A stretch of 41,729 nt of DNA from Paraburkholderia franconis (GCF_009362735.1 NZ_WHNP01000062.1:1-41729); one strand, 5' to 3'; counted from the stretch's first letter, positions 6,944 through 15,122 are shown. Translations and numbers: made by a program. Notes: a model not told the origin generated them from the sequence alone.

Positions 6944-7894
6944 TCAGGCCGCTTCCGCTGAGTCCGACGACAGCTGGCGCCGGCCGCTCCACATCGGCAT
7001 CACCTGGCAGACGATCAGTCCCGCGAGCATCAGCGCGCAGCCGAGCATTGCGCGCGCCGCGAGCGTTTCGCCGAGCACGAGCCAGCCGGCCAGCGCGGCG
7101 AACACGCCTTCCATGCTGAAAATAACGGCGGCGTGCGCGGGCGCGGCATCTTTTTGCGCGACAACCTGAATCGTGTACGCGACGCCCACCGACAGCGCGC
7201 CGCCATAGAGAATCGTCGGCGCGGCGCGGACGATGTCGGTGAGGCGCAGCGGATCGACGGCGAGTCCGATCGCGAGGCTCACGACGCCGCACACGACGAA
7301 CTGCACCAGCGCGAGCGCAAGCGGATCGTGACGGCGCGCGAAACGGCTGACCAGCACCACCTGGGCGGAAATCACGATGGCGCCCGCCAGCTGGAGCCAG
7401 TCGCCGTACAGAATCGAAAAATGCTCGTCGACACTCAGGAAGTACATGCCGAGCGCGGCCAGCGTTGCGCCGAGCCACACGCCGAGGCCGGTCTGATGGC
7501 GCAGCACGACGCCCATCAACGGCACGATGACGACGTACAGCGAGCTGATGAAGCCCGCGTTGGCGACTTTCGTGTACTGGAGGCCGATCTGCTGGCACGA
7601 AATCGACACGGCGACAAGCAAGCCGAGCAGCGCGCCGTCGCGCCATAGCGTCCGCGTGCTTGAAGTCGAGACCGTGGGCGTTGTAGCGGCCGGGATGCCG
7701 GGCTTGCGGCGTCGCGCGACCGACCAGACGATCAGCACGACAAACGCGCCCAGCAGAAAGCGCAGCCCGGTAAAGAGAAACGGTCCGATTGCATCGAGGC
7801 TCAGACGCTGCGCGACGAACGCGCTGCCCCAGATCATGGCGGCGACGAGCATCAGAAGATTCGCGCGCAGATGTTGGCGAGTGGCGGTTTTCAA
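6944..7894 (-). CDS. EamA/DMT-superfamily permease
   Basis: This is an inner-membrane protein with about ten hydrophobic helices in two EamA repeats. The first begins LMLVAAMIWGSAFVAQRLSL, the classic N-terminus of RhaT/RarD-type drug/metabolite transporters, and the second includes LYGGALSVGVAYTIQVVAQK and VFAALAGWLVLGE. The frame is open to 8047, but nothing typical of the family lies before residue LKTATRQ. I chose a TTG at 7894 with AGGAAA nine bases upstream (316 aa); no closer ATG fits. The substrate is unknown; the family exports amino acids, purines or other small metabolites. It is convergent with the small gene pair on its left. Confidence 0.82.
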   Translation of the reverse strand: MKTATRQHLRANLLMLVAAMIWGSAFVAQRLSLDAIGPFLFTGLRFLLGAFVVLIVWSVARRRKPGIPAATTPTVSTSSTRTLWRDGALLGLLVAVSISCQQIGLQYTKVANAGFISSLYVVIVPLMGVVLRHQTGLGVWLGATLAALGMYFLSVDEHFSILYGDWLQLAGAIVISAQVVLVSRFARRHDPLALALVQFVVCGVVSLAIGLAVDPLRLTDIVRAAPTILYGGALSVGVAYTIQVVAQKDAAPAHAAVIFSMEGVFAALAGWLVLGETLAARAMLGCALMLAGLIVCQVMPMWSGRRQLSSDSAEAA

Positions 7895-8229
7895 GCGGAG
7901 ATTTCCTGCAAGCAACTCGTTTCGCGCGATCCACGGCGCATAGGATGCGTGTCTCTTCAGACGAAACGATGATTCATGACGGCATTGGCGGTAGCCGACA
8001 TGATACCCGGGCGCGCCGTCGGCGAAGCGTCGACGGAGTGAAAGCATCGGGTAAGCTAAATGTGTCCCCGAAAATACAATCCAACTTTATGGGATGACAA
8101 ACTGCCTACGCTGCGTGATACTCCCCGCGGGGAGCCGGGAGGCGCTGTGTGGCCCGGCCGGCTTCACCGTCATGCCGTTCCAATTCAACATTTGACTTAA
8201 AAGTCGTCAGGTTTTGGGGATAAACACAC
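7895..8229. other. Divergent intergenic region without a supported gene
   Basis: This region separates the DMT permease (minus) from a small secreted protein gene (plus). It holds CTCCCCGCGGGGAG (8120-8133), a perfect 14-bp palindrome, and TTGACTTAAAAGTCG at 8192-8206, which can form a GACTT/AAGTC hairpin or serve as a -35 element. No coding signal was found. Confidence 0.4.
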
Positions 8230-8439
8230 ATGAAGAAGATCATCGCCTCGCTCATCACCGCCTCGCTCGCACTCGTGTCCGTTCAGGCTTTCGCACAGGC
8301 ATCCGACGCAGCACCGGCAGCCGCTAGCGCCGCCAAGCCGAAGCACGCCCACAAGCAACTGAAGACGCACGGCAAGCGCGCTGGCGTGTCGAGCGCCGCG
8401 TCGGCCGCAGGTACGAACGACAAGGGCACGACGAACTAA
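8230..8439 (+). CDS. Small secreted protein (69 aa)
   Basis: The 69-residue product begins with a clear signal peptide (MKKIIASLITASLALVSVQA, then FAQA with likely cleavage after the AFA motif). The mature part is about 45 residues, rich in alanine, lysine and histidine (SAAKPKHAHKQLKTHGKRAG). It is small, basic and probably periplasmic or exported. GGGGA lies nine bases before the ATG. Similar short Lys/Ala/His-rich secreted proteins are frequent in Burkholderia and lack a known function. A hairpin terminator follows at 8537-8562. Confidence 0.7.
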   Translation: MKKIIASLITASLALVSVQAFAQASDAAPAAASAAKPKHAHKQLKTHGKRAGVSSAASAAGTNDKGTTN

Positions 8440-8536
8440 GCAGCCCGATCGTCGCGCCAGCCGCGAGCGGTTTGCCGGCGCGCCATCTTCGATGGCCCCG
8501 GCGTCTTTGCAGCGTTGCTGGCGTCGCAACAAGAAA

Positions 8537-8562
8537 GGCCGAAGCGAATGCTTCGGCCTTTT
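8537..8562. terminator. Bidirectional intrinsic terminator
   Basis: The stem GGCCGAAGC / GCTTCGGCC (8537-8545 and 8550-8558) with a GAAT loop is flanked by AAA and TTTT. It sits between convergent genes and can serve both. Confidence 0.85.
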
Positions 8563-8638
8563 GCATTTTCAGCGCGGGCAGTCGTGCCCGAGTCACGTGC
8601 CTGAATGAATTGCGTCGACGCCGTTGCGTTGCGTCCGT

Positions 8639-8926
8639 TCAGGCGCTCGCTGCGAGTCCGTTGACGAGCAATTCGGCGATCAGCGCGTTCATGCCTTCCG
8701 GATGCGTCGCGGCGCGCTCCTTCAACTGATCGACGAGCGCTTGCGGCAGCTTGCACGCAAACGGCACGAGGCCCATCGCCTGATCGAGCTTGCGCTGCTC
8801 GCGCCGGTCGAGTTGCGGCTGTTGCGACGACGCCTTGCCGAAACGGTCGGCGGCGAGGGACTGTTTCATCTGGTTGCCCAGTTTCAGCGCCTTGTTCTTC
8901 TCAAGGTCGAATTTCTTCATTGCCAT
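8639..8926 (-). CDS. Hypothetical protein (95 aa)
   Basis: The 95-residue soluble product starts MAMKKFDLEKNKALKLGNQM and continues with a charged segment and QALVDQLKERAATHPEGMNA, then LIAELLVNGLAAS. The C-terminal half has the look of a short helix-loop-helix, like the dimerising part of ribbon-helix-helix proteins, but I cannot place it in a family. The frame is open beyond this start, but GAGG six bases upstream supports the ATG at 8926. It shares its terminator with the convergent small secreted protein gene. Confidence 0.6.
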   Translation of the reverse strand: MAMKKFDLEKNKALKLGNQMKQSLAADRFGKASSQQPQLDRREQRKLDQAMGLVPFACKLPQALVDQLKERAATHPEGMNALIAELLVNGLAASA

Positions 8927-9004
8927 GCTGACGGCCTCTAACGAATAAGCAATCCGCCATTGTACGCACCGCGAGCCGCTTGGATGCTGGTTAAACGACG
9001 CCGT

Positions 9005-9062
9005 GCGTGGGCAGCAGGGCAGCAGGGTGGCAGGACAGCAGGGTGGCAGCGGCAGGGTGGCG
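9005..9062. repeat. G-rich CAGCAGGG / GGTGGCAG short repeats
   Basis: GGGCAGCA, GGGCAGCA, GGGTGGCAGGACAGCA, GGGTGGCAGCGGCA and GGGTGG follow one another on the plus strand. Five runs of three G could form a loose G-quadruplex. The stretch fills the gap between the Mut7-C gene and the next minus-strand gene. Confidence 0.65.
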
Positions 9063-9063
9063 G

Positions 9064-9819
9064 TCATTGCGCGGCGGTCTGCGCGCCCGTCACGCTATCC
9101 ATCAGCGCGCGCATTCGCCGCCAATGCGAACCTTCCCAGAAGACGCGCCGGCAGACGTCGCAAGTCACGAACTGCGAATGCCGCTCGAGCACGCCGGCGG
9201 GTGCGCGTCCGATCGCTTCGTCCTTTGCAATGCGCCGCAGCGGCGCGTTGCACGTCAGGCACAGGCGAAACGGCCGCGCGCTGTGCGCCAGATCGAGCCG
9301 GCCGAAAATCTCGCGTAATTGTGCTTCGGGCTTCAACGCGCGCACATAGCAGCCATGCGTGATCGTGCGGCGCTTGAGAAGTTCGCGGTCGCGCGTGAGG
9401 ACGATGCGGTCTTCGTCGGAGGCGATCGACTCGATATGCGAATCGGCGTAGTGGTTGTCGTAGAGTGTGTCGAAGCCGGCCAGGCGCAGCAATTGCGCGA
9501 GCCCGCCGAGATGCGCGTCGGCGACGAAGCGCACCACGCGCAACGGGTGCTCGCGTACGCGCAGCAGCGGCTGGATATCGAGCGCCTCGAACTTCGGATA
9601 GACGGCAACGCGATCGCCTTCCTGCAACTGATGCTCGAAGCCGACCGATTCGCCGTTCACAAGGATCAACTCGACTTCCGTGTGCGGCACGCCGAGCGCT
9701 TCGATCATATGCTTGGCCGTGGCGGCGCGCGCGCACTCGCAACTGAATGACTGCCGACGCAGCGGCCGCGCCAGGAAGTCGTTCAATTCTTCGTAGAAGC
9801 GGAAAGTCGCGGTGACCAT
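9064..9819 (-). CDS. Mut7-C RNase-domain protein with N-terminal ubiquitin-like domain
   Basis: This 251-residue protein has two parts. Residues 1-80 resemble the ubiquitin/ThiS-like domain often fused to Mut7-C (MVTATFRFYEELNDFL to VAVYPKFEALDI). Residues about 94-235 are the Mut7-C domain, a PIN-like putative RNase: FVADAHLGGLA with Asp101, LTRDRELL with Asp144, and a zinc ribbon with Cys187/Cys190 and Cys220/Cys223, ending FWEGSHWRRM. The family is predicted to cut RNA; its bacterial substrate is not known to me. The ATG at 9819 fits the family's usual start. It is divergent from the NAD-dependent dehydrogenase gene. Confidence 0.88.
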   Translation of the reverse strand: MVTATFRFYEELNDFLARPLRRQSFSCECARAATAKHMIEALGVPHTEVELILVNGESVGFEHQLQEGDRVAVYPKFEALDIQPLLRVREHPLRVVRFVADAHLGGLAQLLRLAGFDTLYDNHYADSHIESIASDEDRIVLTRDRELLKRRTITHGCYVRALKPEAQLREIFGRLDLAHSARPFRLCLTCNAPLRRIAKDEAIGRAPAGVLERHSQFVTCDVCRRVFWEGSHWRRMRALMDSVTGAQTAAQ

Positions 9820-9922
9820 GGTGCGAGTATCGCACTGCGTCCGTTGCAGTGCCGATGGGCAATTACGAGCACGGCTCGTGCGACTGTGCTCTACTGCGGG
9901 TTCTGTTGAACAGGAGCTATTG

Positions 9923-10792
9923 ATGGACATCGGTTTTATCGGTCTCGGCGAGATGGGCGCCGCGATGGTCGCAAACATCTTGAAAGCCGGGCATAGCGTG
10001 CGCGTGTGGAACCGCTCGCCGGACAAGGCGCAGCCGCTCGCTGGACTCGGCGCGCAGGTGGTCGGTTCGCCCGCTGAGGCTTTCGCCGGGGACGCCGTGT
10101 TCTCGATGCTCGCCGACGATGCCGCGCTGCGCGATGTCATCAGCGCGTCGTTGCTCGAACATGCGCCGCGCGGGTTGATCCACGTGAACATGGCGACGAT
10201 TTCCGTCTCGCTCGCCGAAGAGCTGGCGACGGCGCACGCGAGCCGCGGCGTGCACTACGTGGCGGCGCCCGTGATGGGACGGCCCGACGTGGCGGCCGCC
10301 GCGAAGCTGACGATCGTCGCCGCCGGACCCGCCGAGGCGATCGACCGCGTGCAGCCGGTATTCGATTCGATCGGTCAGAAGACCTGGCGCATCGGCTCAC
10401 TGCCGCAGCAGGCGAACGTCGTGAAGCTCGCGGCGAACTTCATGCTGGCGTCCGCCGTGGAGACGCTCGGCGAAGCATCGGCGCTGCTGGGCGGTCATGG
10501 CGTCGCGATGCAGGATTTTCTCGATGTCATCACGAATAGCGTGTTCCCCGGGCCGGTGTATCAGGGCTACGGCAAGATGATCGCGGAAAGGCGCTACGAG
10601 CCGGCTCTCTTCAAGGCTCGGCTTGGCCTGAAAGACGTGCGGCTCGCGCTGGCGGCAGCCGACTCCGTCTCGACGCCGCTGCCGGTGGCGAGCGTCGTGC
10701 GCGACAGCCTGATCGAAGCCGTCGCGCATGGAGACGGCGAGAAGGATTTCGCCGTGCTGGGGCAGGTCGCGTCGCGGCGAGCGGGCCGCTGA
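9923..10792 (+). CDS. 3-hydroxyisobutyrate dehydrogenase-family NAD(P)-dependent oxidoreductase
   Basis: This 289-residue enzyme belongs to the beta-hydroxyacid dehydrogenase family. The Rossmann motif GLGEMG is at residues 7-12, the substrate-binding strand is near NMATISVSLAEELA (about 89), and the catalytic lysine is K168 in NVVKLAANFM. The loop usually reading APVSGG is APVMGRPDVAAAAKL here, as in the glyoxylate/succinic-semialdehyde-reductase side branch, so the substrate may be another small hydroxyacid or aldehyde. AGGAG eight bases before the ATG supports the start. A hairpin terminator follows at 10899-10938. Confidence 0.87.
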   Translation: MDIGFIGLGEMGAAMVANILKAGHSVRVWNRSPDKAQPLAGLGAQVVGSPAEAFAGDAVFSMLADDAALRDVISASLLEHAPRGLIHVNMATISVSLAEELATAHASRGVHYVAAPVMGRPDVAAAAKLTIVAAGPAEAIDRVQPVFDSIGQKTWRIGSLPQQANVVKLAANFMLASAVETLGEASALLGGHGVAMQDFLDVITNSVFPGPVYQGYGKMIAERRYEPALFKARLGLKDVRLALAAADSVSTPLPVASVVRDSLIEAVAHGDGEKDFAVLGQVASRRAGR

Positions 10793-10898
10793 CGCTCGAT
10801 AGTGGCCAGCTGACTTTTTGATTTCGACTGGAACGGCGCCGTCGCTTGTCGATCCTTGCTGTCATTCGCGGCGGCAAGCGGCGGGCTTTCGGCGCGCG

Positions 10899-10938
10899 AC
10901 GGACGGGACGGGCATAATGTCCGTCCCGTCCGTTTTTC
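10899..10938 (+). terminator. 13-bp stem terminator-like hairpin with a -10-like loop
   Basis: ACGGACGGGACGG (10899-10911) pairs perfectly with CCGTCCCGTCCGT (10921-10933), followed by more T residues. The 9-nt loop GCATAATGT contains CATAAT, a good -10 element for the lysE-like gene starting at 10961. The site may end the upstream gene, control the downstream one, or both. Confidence 0.65.
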
Positions 10939-10960
10939 ATTTCATCGAGCACGAAGCATC

Positions 10961-11608
10961 ATGAGTCTGCACGCCTGGTGGCTGTACGTGGCCACGGTTT
11001 TTGTCGTCTGCGCGATCCCCGGTCCGAACATGCTGTTGATGATGACGCACGGCGCACGCTACGGCATGCGTCCAACGACGGCCACGATGGCCGGCTGTCT
11101 GATGTCGCTGATGCTGATGCTGGCCGTGTCCGTCGCCGGTCTTGGCGTATTCCTGAAAGCCTGGCCGACGATGTTCAACGCACTGCGCCTGCTCGGCGCG
11201 GCGTATCTGATCTATCTCGGCGTGAAGGCATGGCGCTCGCCCGCGAGCGAAATCGCTGCGGCGAAAATCGAGGCTTCGCCCGACGACGCCGGCGGCAAGC
11301 TCACCCGTTCACGCGGCTCGCTGTTTCGCAACGGCTTTCTCGTCGGCAGCAGCAATCCGAAGGCGATTCTGTTTTCGGCTGCGCTGCTGCCGCAATTCAT
11401 CGACGCCTCGCGCCCGACGCTGCCTCAGTTCGCGGTTCTCGTCGCGACGACGGCCGTGCTCGAAATCAGCTGGTACATCGTGTACGCGGGCTGCGGCACG
11501 CAGATCGGCGCGAAGCTGAAGAGCAGCAGCGTTGCGAAGGCGTTCAACCGGCTGACGGGCGGCGTGTTCGTCGGCTTCGGCGCGATGATGGCGCTGGTGC
11601 GGCACTGA
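10961..11608 (+). CDS. LysE/RhtB-family amino acid exporter
   Basis: This 215-residue inner-membrane protein has about six hydrophobic segments. The N-terminal helix holds the family hallmark VFVVCAIPGPNMLLMMTHGA, then GMRPTTATMAGCL, and the later FRNGFLVGSSNPKAILFSAA is the conserved NPK motif region. The length matches LysE/RhtB exporters, which pump out amino acids or homoserine-lactone-like compounds; the substrate is unknown. The ATG follows a weak ribosome binding site. It is convergent with the MFS gene at 11698, with an 11-bp stem-loop between them. Confidence 0.9.
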   Translation: MSLHAWWLYVATVFVVCAIPGPNMLLMMTHGARYGMRPTTATMAGCLMSLMLMLAVSVAGLGVFLKAWPTMFNALRLLGAAYLIYLGVKAWRSPASEIAAAKIEASPDDAGGKLTRSRGSLFRNGFLVGSSNPKAILFSAALLPQFIDASRPTLPQFAVLVATTAVLEISWYIVYAGCGTQIGAKLKSSSVAKAFNRLTGGVFVGFGAMMALVRH

Positions 11609-11616
11609 CGCTTCAC

Positions 11617-11644
11617 GCTCGCCACGCCGTTCAGCGTGGCGAGC
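11617..11644. terminator. Stem-loop between convergent genes
   Basis: GCTCGCCACGC (11617-11627) pairs with GCGTGGCGAGC (11634-11644) around a 6-nt loop. There is no T run, so termination strength is uncertain, but the place between two convergent genes is typical. Confidence 0.5.
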
Positions 11645-11697
11645 CGGCCATCGATCGTTCGGTGCGCTCGCCCGGTCTTGCGGCGAGCAACTCAATC

Positions 11698-12987
11698 TCA
11701 ATGCCGGGTCTGGCGGGCAACGCGGTCGACGAATCCGAACAGCAAAACGGCAACCGCGAACCCCAAGGCGATCGCGCACACGCCGCTCCATCCGGCACAC
11801 GCCCATGCCGCGCCCGCGAGCGCGGCGCCCATCGCCCCGCCGACGAAGAAAATCCCCACGAAGAGCGCATTCAACCGACCGCGTGCGGTCGGGTTGATGA
11901 GATTGATCGCGCGTCGTCCGAGCGTCTGATCGGTGATCACCCCAGCATCGAGCGCCGCGGCGCCGGCGACCAGCAGCGCGAGCGCCGCAACGGGATGCGC
12001 GGCCGGTGAGAACCCGCCCCAGCCCGCACCCGCGACGCCCAGCACGAGAACGGCGGCGATCATCACCAGATGCGAGGCGATCTGCGTCGCGCGTTCCGCG
12101 CCGCGATCGCCGAGATAGCCTGCGAGCGGCGTGACGATCGCGCCCGTGGCGCCCGCCAGTGCGAACGCCGCGATGCCTTGCATGCCGAGCGAAAACGGCG
12201 GTTGCGCGAGCCGCAATGCGATAGCCGTCCAGAATGCGCTGAACGCGCCGAGGGCAAGCGCGGCGAGCGTCGCGCGCCGTTGCAGCACGGGCTCGGTGCG
12301 CAGCAGCGTCCACAGTGAGCGCAGCAATTCCGTGTAGCGCGCGTGAGCGAGAGGCCTGTGATTCGGCAACTGGACGTACAAGACGAGTGCAAGCAACGCA
12401 TCGGCTGCCGCTTCGATGCCGTAGAACGAACGCCACCCGAACGACCCGGCGATCATGCTCGCAAGCGGACGCGACAGCAGAATGCCGAGCATCAAGCCGC
12501 TCATCACGTTGCCGACGGCGCGCCCGCGCCGGCTTTCCGGCGCCATCGACGCCGCCATCGGCACAAGCATCTGGATCACGCTTGACGTGGCGCCCGCGAG
12601 AAATACCGACGCCAGAAACAGCCAGCCTGACCGCGCGAGCGCCGACAACGCGAGGAAAACAGCGCAGCACGCCAGCGTCCTGACGATGAGCTGGCGGTTT
12701 TCGAGCAGATCGCAAAGCGGCACGAGCAGCAGCAAACCGGCCGCGTAGCCGAGCTGAGGCAGCATCGCGATCAGTCCGGCCAGCTCCGGCGGCAGGTTCA
12801 GCGCGCGGCTGACGGGCCCCGTCAACGGCTGCGCCGCCGACAGATTCACGACGATCACGCCGACGGCGGCGGCGAAAAAGAGCGTCAACGGCGTGGTCAA
12901 AGTCCCCGGCGTGGCGGGCGGTCGCGCCAGTGACGGCGAGGGCGGTGTGGTGACGGCGCGCGGACACGTGTCGGCGGGTCGGTTCAT
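11698..12987 (-). CDS. MFS transporter (12-helix)
   Basis: This is a 429-residue inner-membrane major-facilitator carrier. Helices are evident from TPLTLFFAAAVGVIVVNLSA through VAVLLFGFVD, and the loop RSGW and the ESRRGRAVGNVMSGLMLG region are typical of YnfM/arabinose-efflux-like members. The frame is open further upstream, but GGAG seven bases before the ATG at 12987 supports this start. It is divergent from a LysR-type gene (13083), with only 95 bp between, so that regulator probably controls it. The substrate is unknown; such pairs often export toxic compounds. Confidence 0.87.
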   Translation of the reverse strand: MNRPADTCPRAVTTPPSPSLARPPATPGTLTTPLTLFFAAAVGVIVVNLSAAQPLTGPVSRALNLPPELAGLIAMLPQLGYAAGLLLLVPLCDLLENRQLIVRTLACCAVFLALSALARSGWLFLASVFLAGATSSVIQMLVPMAASMAPESRRGRAVGNVMSGLMLGILLSRPLASMIAGSFGWRSFYGIEAAADALLALVLYVQLPNHRPLAHARYTELLRSLWTLLRTEPVLQRRATLAALALGAFSAFWTAIALRLAQPPFSLGMQGIAAFALAGATGAIVTPLAGYLGDRGAERATQIASHLVMIAAVLVLGVAGAGWGGFSPAAHPVAALALLVAGAAALDAGVITDQTLGRRAINLINPTARGRLNALFVGIFFVGGAMGAALAGAAWACAGWSGVCAIALGFAVAVLLFGFVDRVARQTRH

Positions 12988-13051
12988 CGATTGGCTCCGG
13001 AAGTTTTCTGTCCGGTCTATCGTAGGGATGCCGTCGTTATGCGACAATTGA

Positions 13052-13065
13052 ATTATCTCGATAAT
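13052..13065. promoter_or_regulatory. Palindrome in the LysR / MFS divergent region, candidate LysR box
   Basis: ATTATCTCGATAAT is a 6+2+6 perfect inverted repeat that contains a T-N11-A spacing typical of LysR-type regulator sites. It lies 17 bp before the regulator's start. Confidence 0.55.
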
Positions 13066-13082
13066 GTTTATGCGAGGTTGTT

Positions 13083-14012
13083 TTGAACACGCGAGACTTG
13101 CAGGCGTTCGTCGCGGTCGTCGAAAGCGGGTCGATGGTGCGGGCATCGGAGAAGCTCTTTCTCACGCAGCCCGGACTCACGCGCCGCGTGCAGAACCTGG
13201 AGACGATGCTCGGCATCGAGTTGCTCGACCGGCAGAGCAAGCCGCTCAAGCCGACGGCAGCGGGCAACGAGGTGTACGGGCTTGCGCGTACGGTGCTGCG
13301 CGCCGTCGACGACCTGATGGCCGTCGCGTCGCCCGACAGCGAGCCGACGGGCGAGCTGAAAATCGGCGTGCCGCCCTTTCTGTCCGAACTCGCGCTGGAG
13401 CAGCCCATCGACCGGCTGCGCAGCGCGTTTCCGAAGCTCACGCTGCGCGTGACGGCGGGCTGGTCGCCGGGGTTGCTGCAGGGTGTCGAGCGCGCGTCGG
13501 CGGATGCCGCCGTCGTGCTGCTGCCGGAGGGTGTCCCGTTGCCGGAAGCGCTCACCGCGACGCTGCTCGCGTACAAGCCGACGGTGGTCGTCGCGCCGCG
13601 CTCGTTCGGCTTCACCGAGCAGCCGACGACGCTCGCCGAACTATCGTGTCATCCGTGGGTGCTGAATCAGGATGGCTGCGGGATGCGCTCGGCGCTGAGC
13701 CGCGCGATGTCGGCTGCGGGGTTGCCGTTCAATGTCGCCGTCGAGGCGTTCGGCTCGGAATTGCAGTTGTCGCTCGTCGCGCGCGGCCTGGGCGTGGGGC
13801 TTGCGGCGCCGGAAGTGCTCGCACGCAGCCCGCAACGCGAGTCGCTGCAAATTCTCGACGTGCCGGATTTTCGCAGCGGCCTGAACGTGTGGCTGGTGCA
13901 TGGCGCGCTGCCTGGGCGCCTGATGCGGCCCATCGCGTTGATGCGCGACGCGCTGATCGAAAAGCTGGAAAAGGATGCCGCCTGCTGGCCGTTGGCTGGC
14001 TCGACGGCATGA
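13083..14012 (+). CDS. LysR-family transcriptional regulator
   Basis: This 309-residue protein has an N-terminal winged helix-turn-helix (residues about 4-60: LQAFVAVVESGSMVRASEKL, then LTQPGLTRRVQNLE) and a two-lobe effector-binding domain beginning at GELKIGVPPFLSELALEQ. The length is standard. It starts with TTG, supported by GAGG seven bases upstream and by the conserved NTRDLQAF beginning. It is divergent from the MFS transporter and probably activates or represses it with an unknown small-molecule ligand. A palindrome at 13052-13065 is the likely binding site. Confidence 0.9.
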   Translation: MNTRDLQAFVAVVESGSMVRASEKLFLTQPGLTRRVQNLETMLGIELLDRQSKPLKPTAAGNEVYGLARTVLRAVDDLMAVASPDSEPTGELKIGVPPFLSELALEQPIDRLRSAFPKLTLRVTAGWSPGLLQGVERASADAAVVLLPEGVPLPEALTATLLAYKPTVVVAPRSFGFTEQPTTLAELSCHPWVLNQDGCGMRSALSRAMSAAGLPFNVAVEAFGSELQLSLVARGLGVGLAAPEVLARSPQRESLQILDVPDFRSGLNVWLVHGALPGRLMRPIALMRDALIEKLEKDAACWPLAGSTA

Positions 14013-14100
14013 TGCGAAGCACAATAAGCGCACCTGAAAGGTGCAGCATGGCGATATGTCGCCCATATGCTGCGTAGAGTGTGGTCTCTAAATTGAAATG

Positions 14101-14129
14101 TTGCGTCGCATCACAGGGTTTGCTATAGT
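14101..14129 (+). promoter_or_regulatory. Sigma-70-like promoter for a candidate small RNA
   Basis: TTGCGT (14101-14106) and TATAGT (14124-14129) with an exact 17-bp spacer. Transcription would start near 14136, only about 60 nt before a strong terminator. Confidence 0.65.
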
Positions 14130-14135
14130 TGTTTT

Positions 14136-14195
14136 TGTCTCCTCCATGTCTCCTCTGATATGGATTCAGCCCGCCAACCTGGCGGGCTTTTTTTT
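14136..14195 (+). ncRNA. Candidate small regulatory RNA with CU-rich loop
   Basis: A promoter with ideal spacing stands just upstream and a T8 terminator closes the element, giving a transcript of about 60 nt that is too short to code. Its 5' half can fold into a hairpin with stem TCCAT (14143-14147) / ATGGA (14160-14164) and a 12-nt loop GTCTCCTCTGAT. The loop is complementary to Shine-Dalgarno-like AGAGGAGA. Its 3' half is the terminator hairpin. This is the layout of small RNAs that block ribosome binding sites; Burkholderia small RNAs with CU-rich loops (for example NcS27, from memory) are comparable. It follows the LysR gene by 120 bp. Expression is not shown. Confidence 0.6.
14169..14195 (+). 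terminator. Strong intrinsic terminator
   Basis: GCCCGCC / GGCGGGC stem (14169-14175 and 14181-14187) with loop AACCT, followed by eight T. It ends the candidate small RNA and could also stop read-through from the LysR gene. Confidence 0.85.
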
Positions 14196-14262
14196 GCCTG
14201 TTTTCTGTCTGCCTTTGCTGTTGAGCGCGGCCGCCCCATCAAGGCCTATCGCGCCAGCGTCG

Positions 14263-15099
14263 TCAGAATTTGTACGACACAGCGAGGTACGTGATGATCG
14301 GATCGGCTTTCAGCTCAGCCTTCGATACGCCCAGTTCCGTGCCGTCGGCCGCCTTGATGATCACCGACGAAGTTGTCTTCAGCGGGATATAGGTGACTGA
14401 TGCCGTCACGCCCCAATGATCGGTGATGTTGTACATCGCGCCGGCGTTGAAGACGGGCGCCCATGACGACGACGCCTTCGCTTCCACCGATGTCTTGCCC
14501 GGCTTGCCCGCGCCCGCCGCGAGAATCGCGCCGAGGTTGTCCTGCGTCGACGTGACGAAGTTGTTGTTCAGCTGGATGTCGCTGAACCAGTTGTACGACA
14601 CGCCGATGCCGAGAAACGGCCGGAACTTCGCCGTCGCCGACGCGAAGTAATACTGGAAGATCAGCGCCGGACTCCATTGCCGCACGCTTTTCACGATCGG
14701 ATTGACGGCGGGATCGCCGATGTCCTGCTTGCCGAGCGCGCCCGCCGGGCCGGGCGGCTGGATCGTGCCGTGCCCGTAGATCTGGAACTTCGGCGGAATG
14801 CCCGCCACCGACGTCACCGCGACATGGTCTGTGACGAAGTGCGAAAAGACGAGACCGGCCGTGTCGGCATTCGTCGTCGACAGGCTCGTGCCCGGCGACG
14901 TGAACGAGCTCGGCAGCCGCAATGGCGTGTTGATCGGCACGGGCGCGACGTGTGTCGTGAGCGGCGTGCTCGAATCCTGCGGCATCACGTGGAACCAGCC
15001 GAGCGTGACGAGGTTGTCACCGGCCTTTTGCGCATGCGCGTTCTGAGTGGCGAGCGCGCCCAATGCAGCAGCCGACGCCGCGACCAAGAGCTTTTTCAT
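14263..15099 (-). CDS. OmpW-family outer membrane protein
   Basis: This 278-residue protein starts with a signal peptide (MKKLLVAASAAALGALATQN, cleavage after AHA near 23). The mature part begins GDNLVTLGWFHVMPQDSSTP, typical of OmpW, and later holds RPFLGIGVSYNWFSD and WGVTASVTYIPLKT. It ends with ITYLAVSYKF, where a terminal aromatic residue serves outer-membrane assembly. It should form an eight-strand beta barrel for small hydrophobic compounds. AGGAGG eight bases before the ATG gives a strong start. It lies 152 bp downstream of a lipoprotein gene on the same strand; the leader between them is full of repeats and hairpins. Confidence 0.9.
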   Translation of the reverse strand: MKKLLVAASAAALGALATQNAHAQKAGDNLVTLGWFHVMPQDSSTPLTTHVAPVPINTPLRLPSSFTSPGTSLSTTNADTAGLVFSHFVTDHVAVTSVAGIPPKFQIYGHGTIQPPGPAGALGKQDIGDPAVNPIVKSVRQWSPALIFQYYFASATAKFRPFLGIGVSYNWFSDIQLNNNFVTSTQDNLGAILAAGAGKPGKTSVEAKASSSWAPVFNAGAMYNITDHWGVTASVTYIPLKTTSSVIIKAADGTELGVSKAELKADPIITYLAVSYKF

Positions 15100-15122
15100 T
15101 TTGTTCCTCCTGAGCGGGCGGC

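Noticed and set aside
7895..8047. 51-residue N-terminal extension of the DMT permease
   Set aside because: Basic, low-similarity residues precede the first membrane helix; the TTG at 7894 has a ribosome binding site and gives the usual length.
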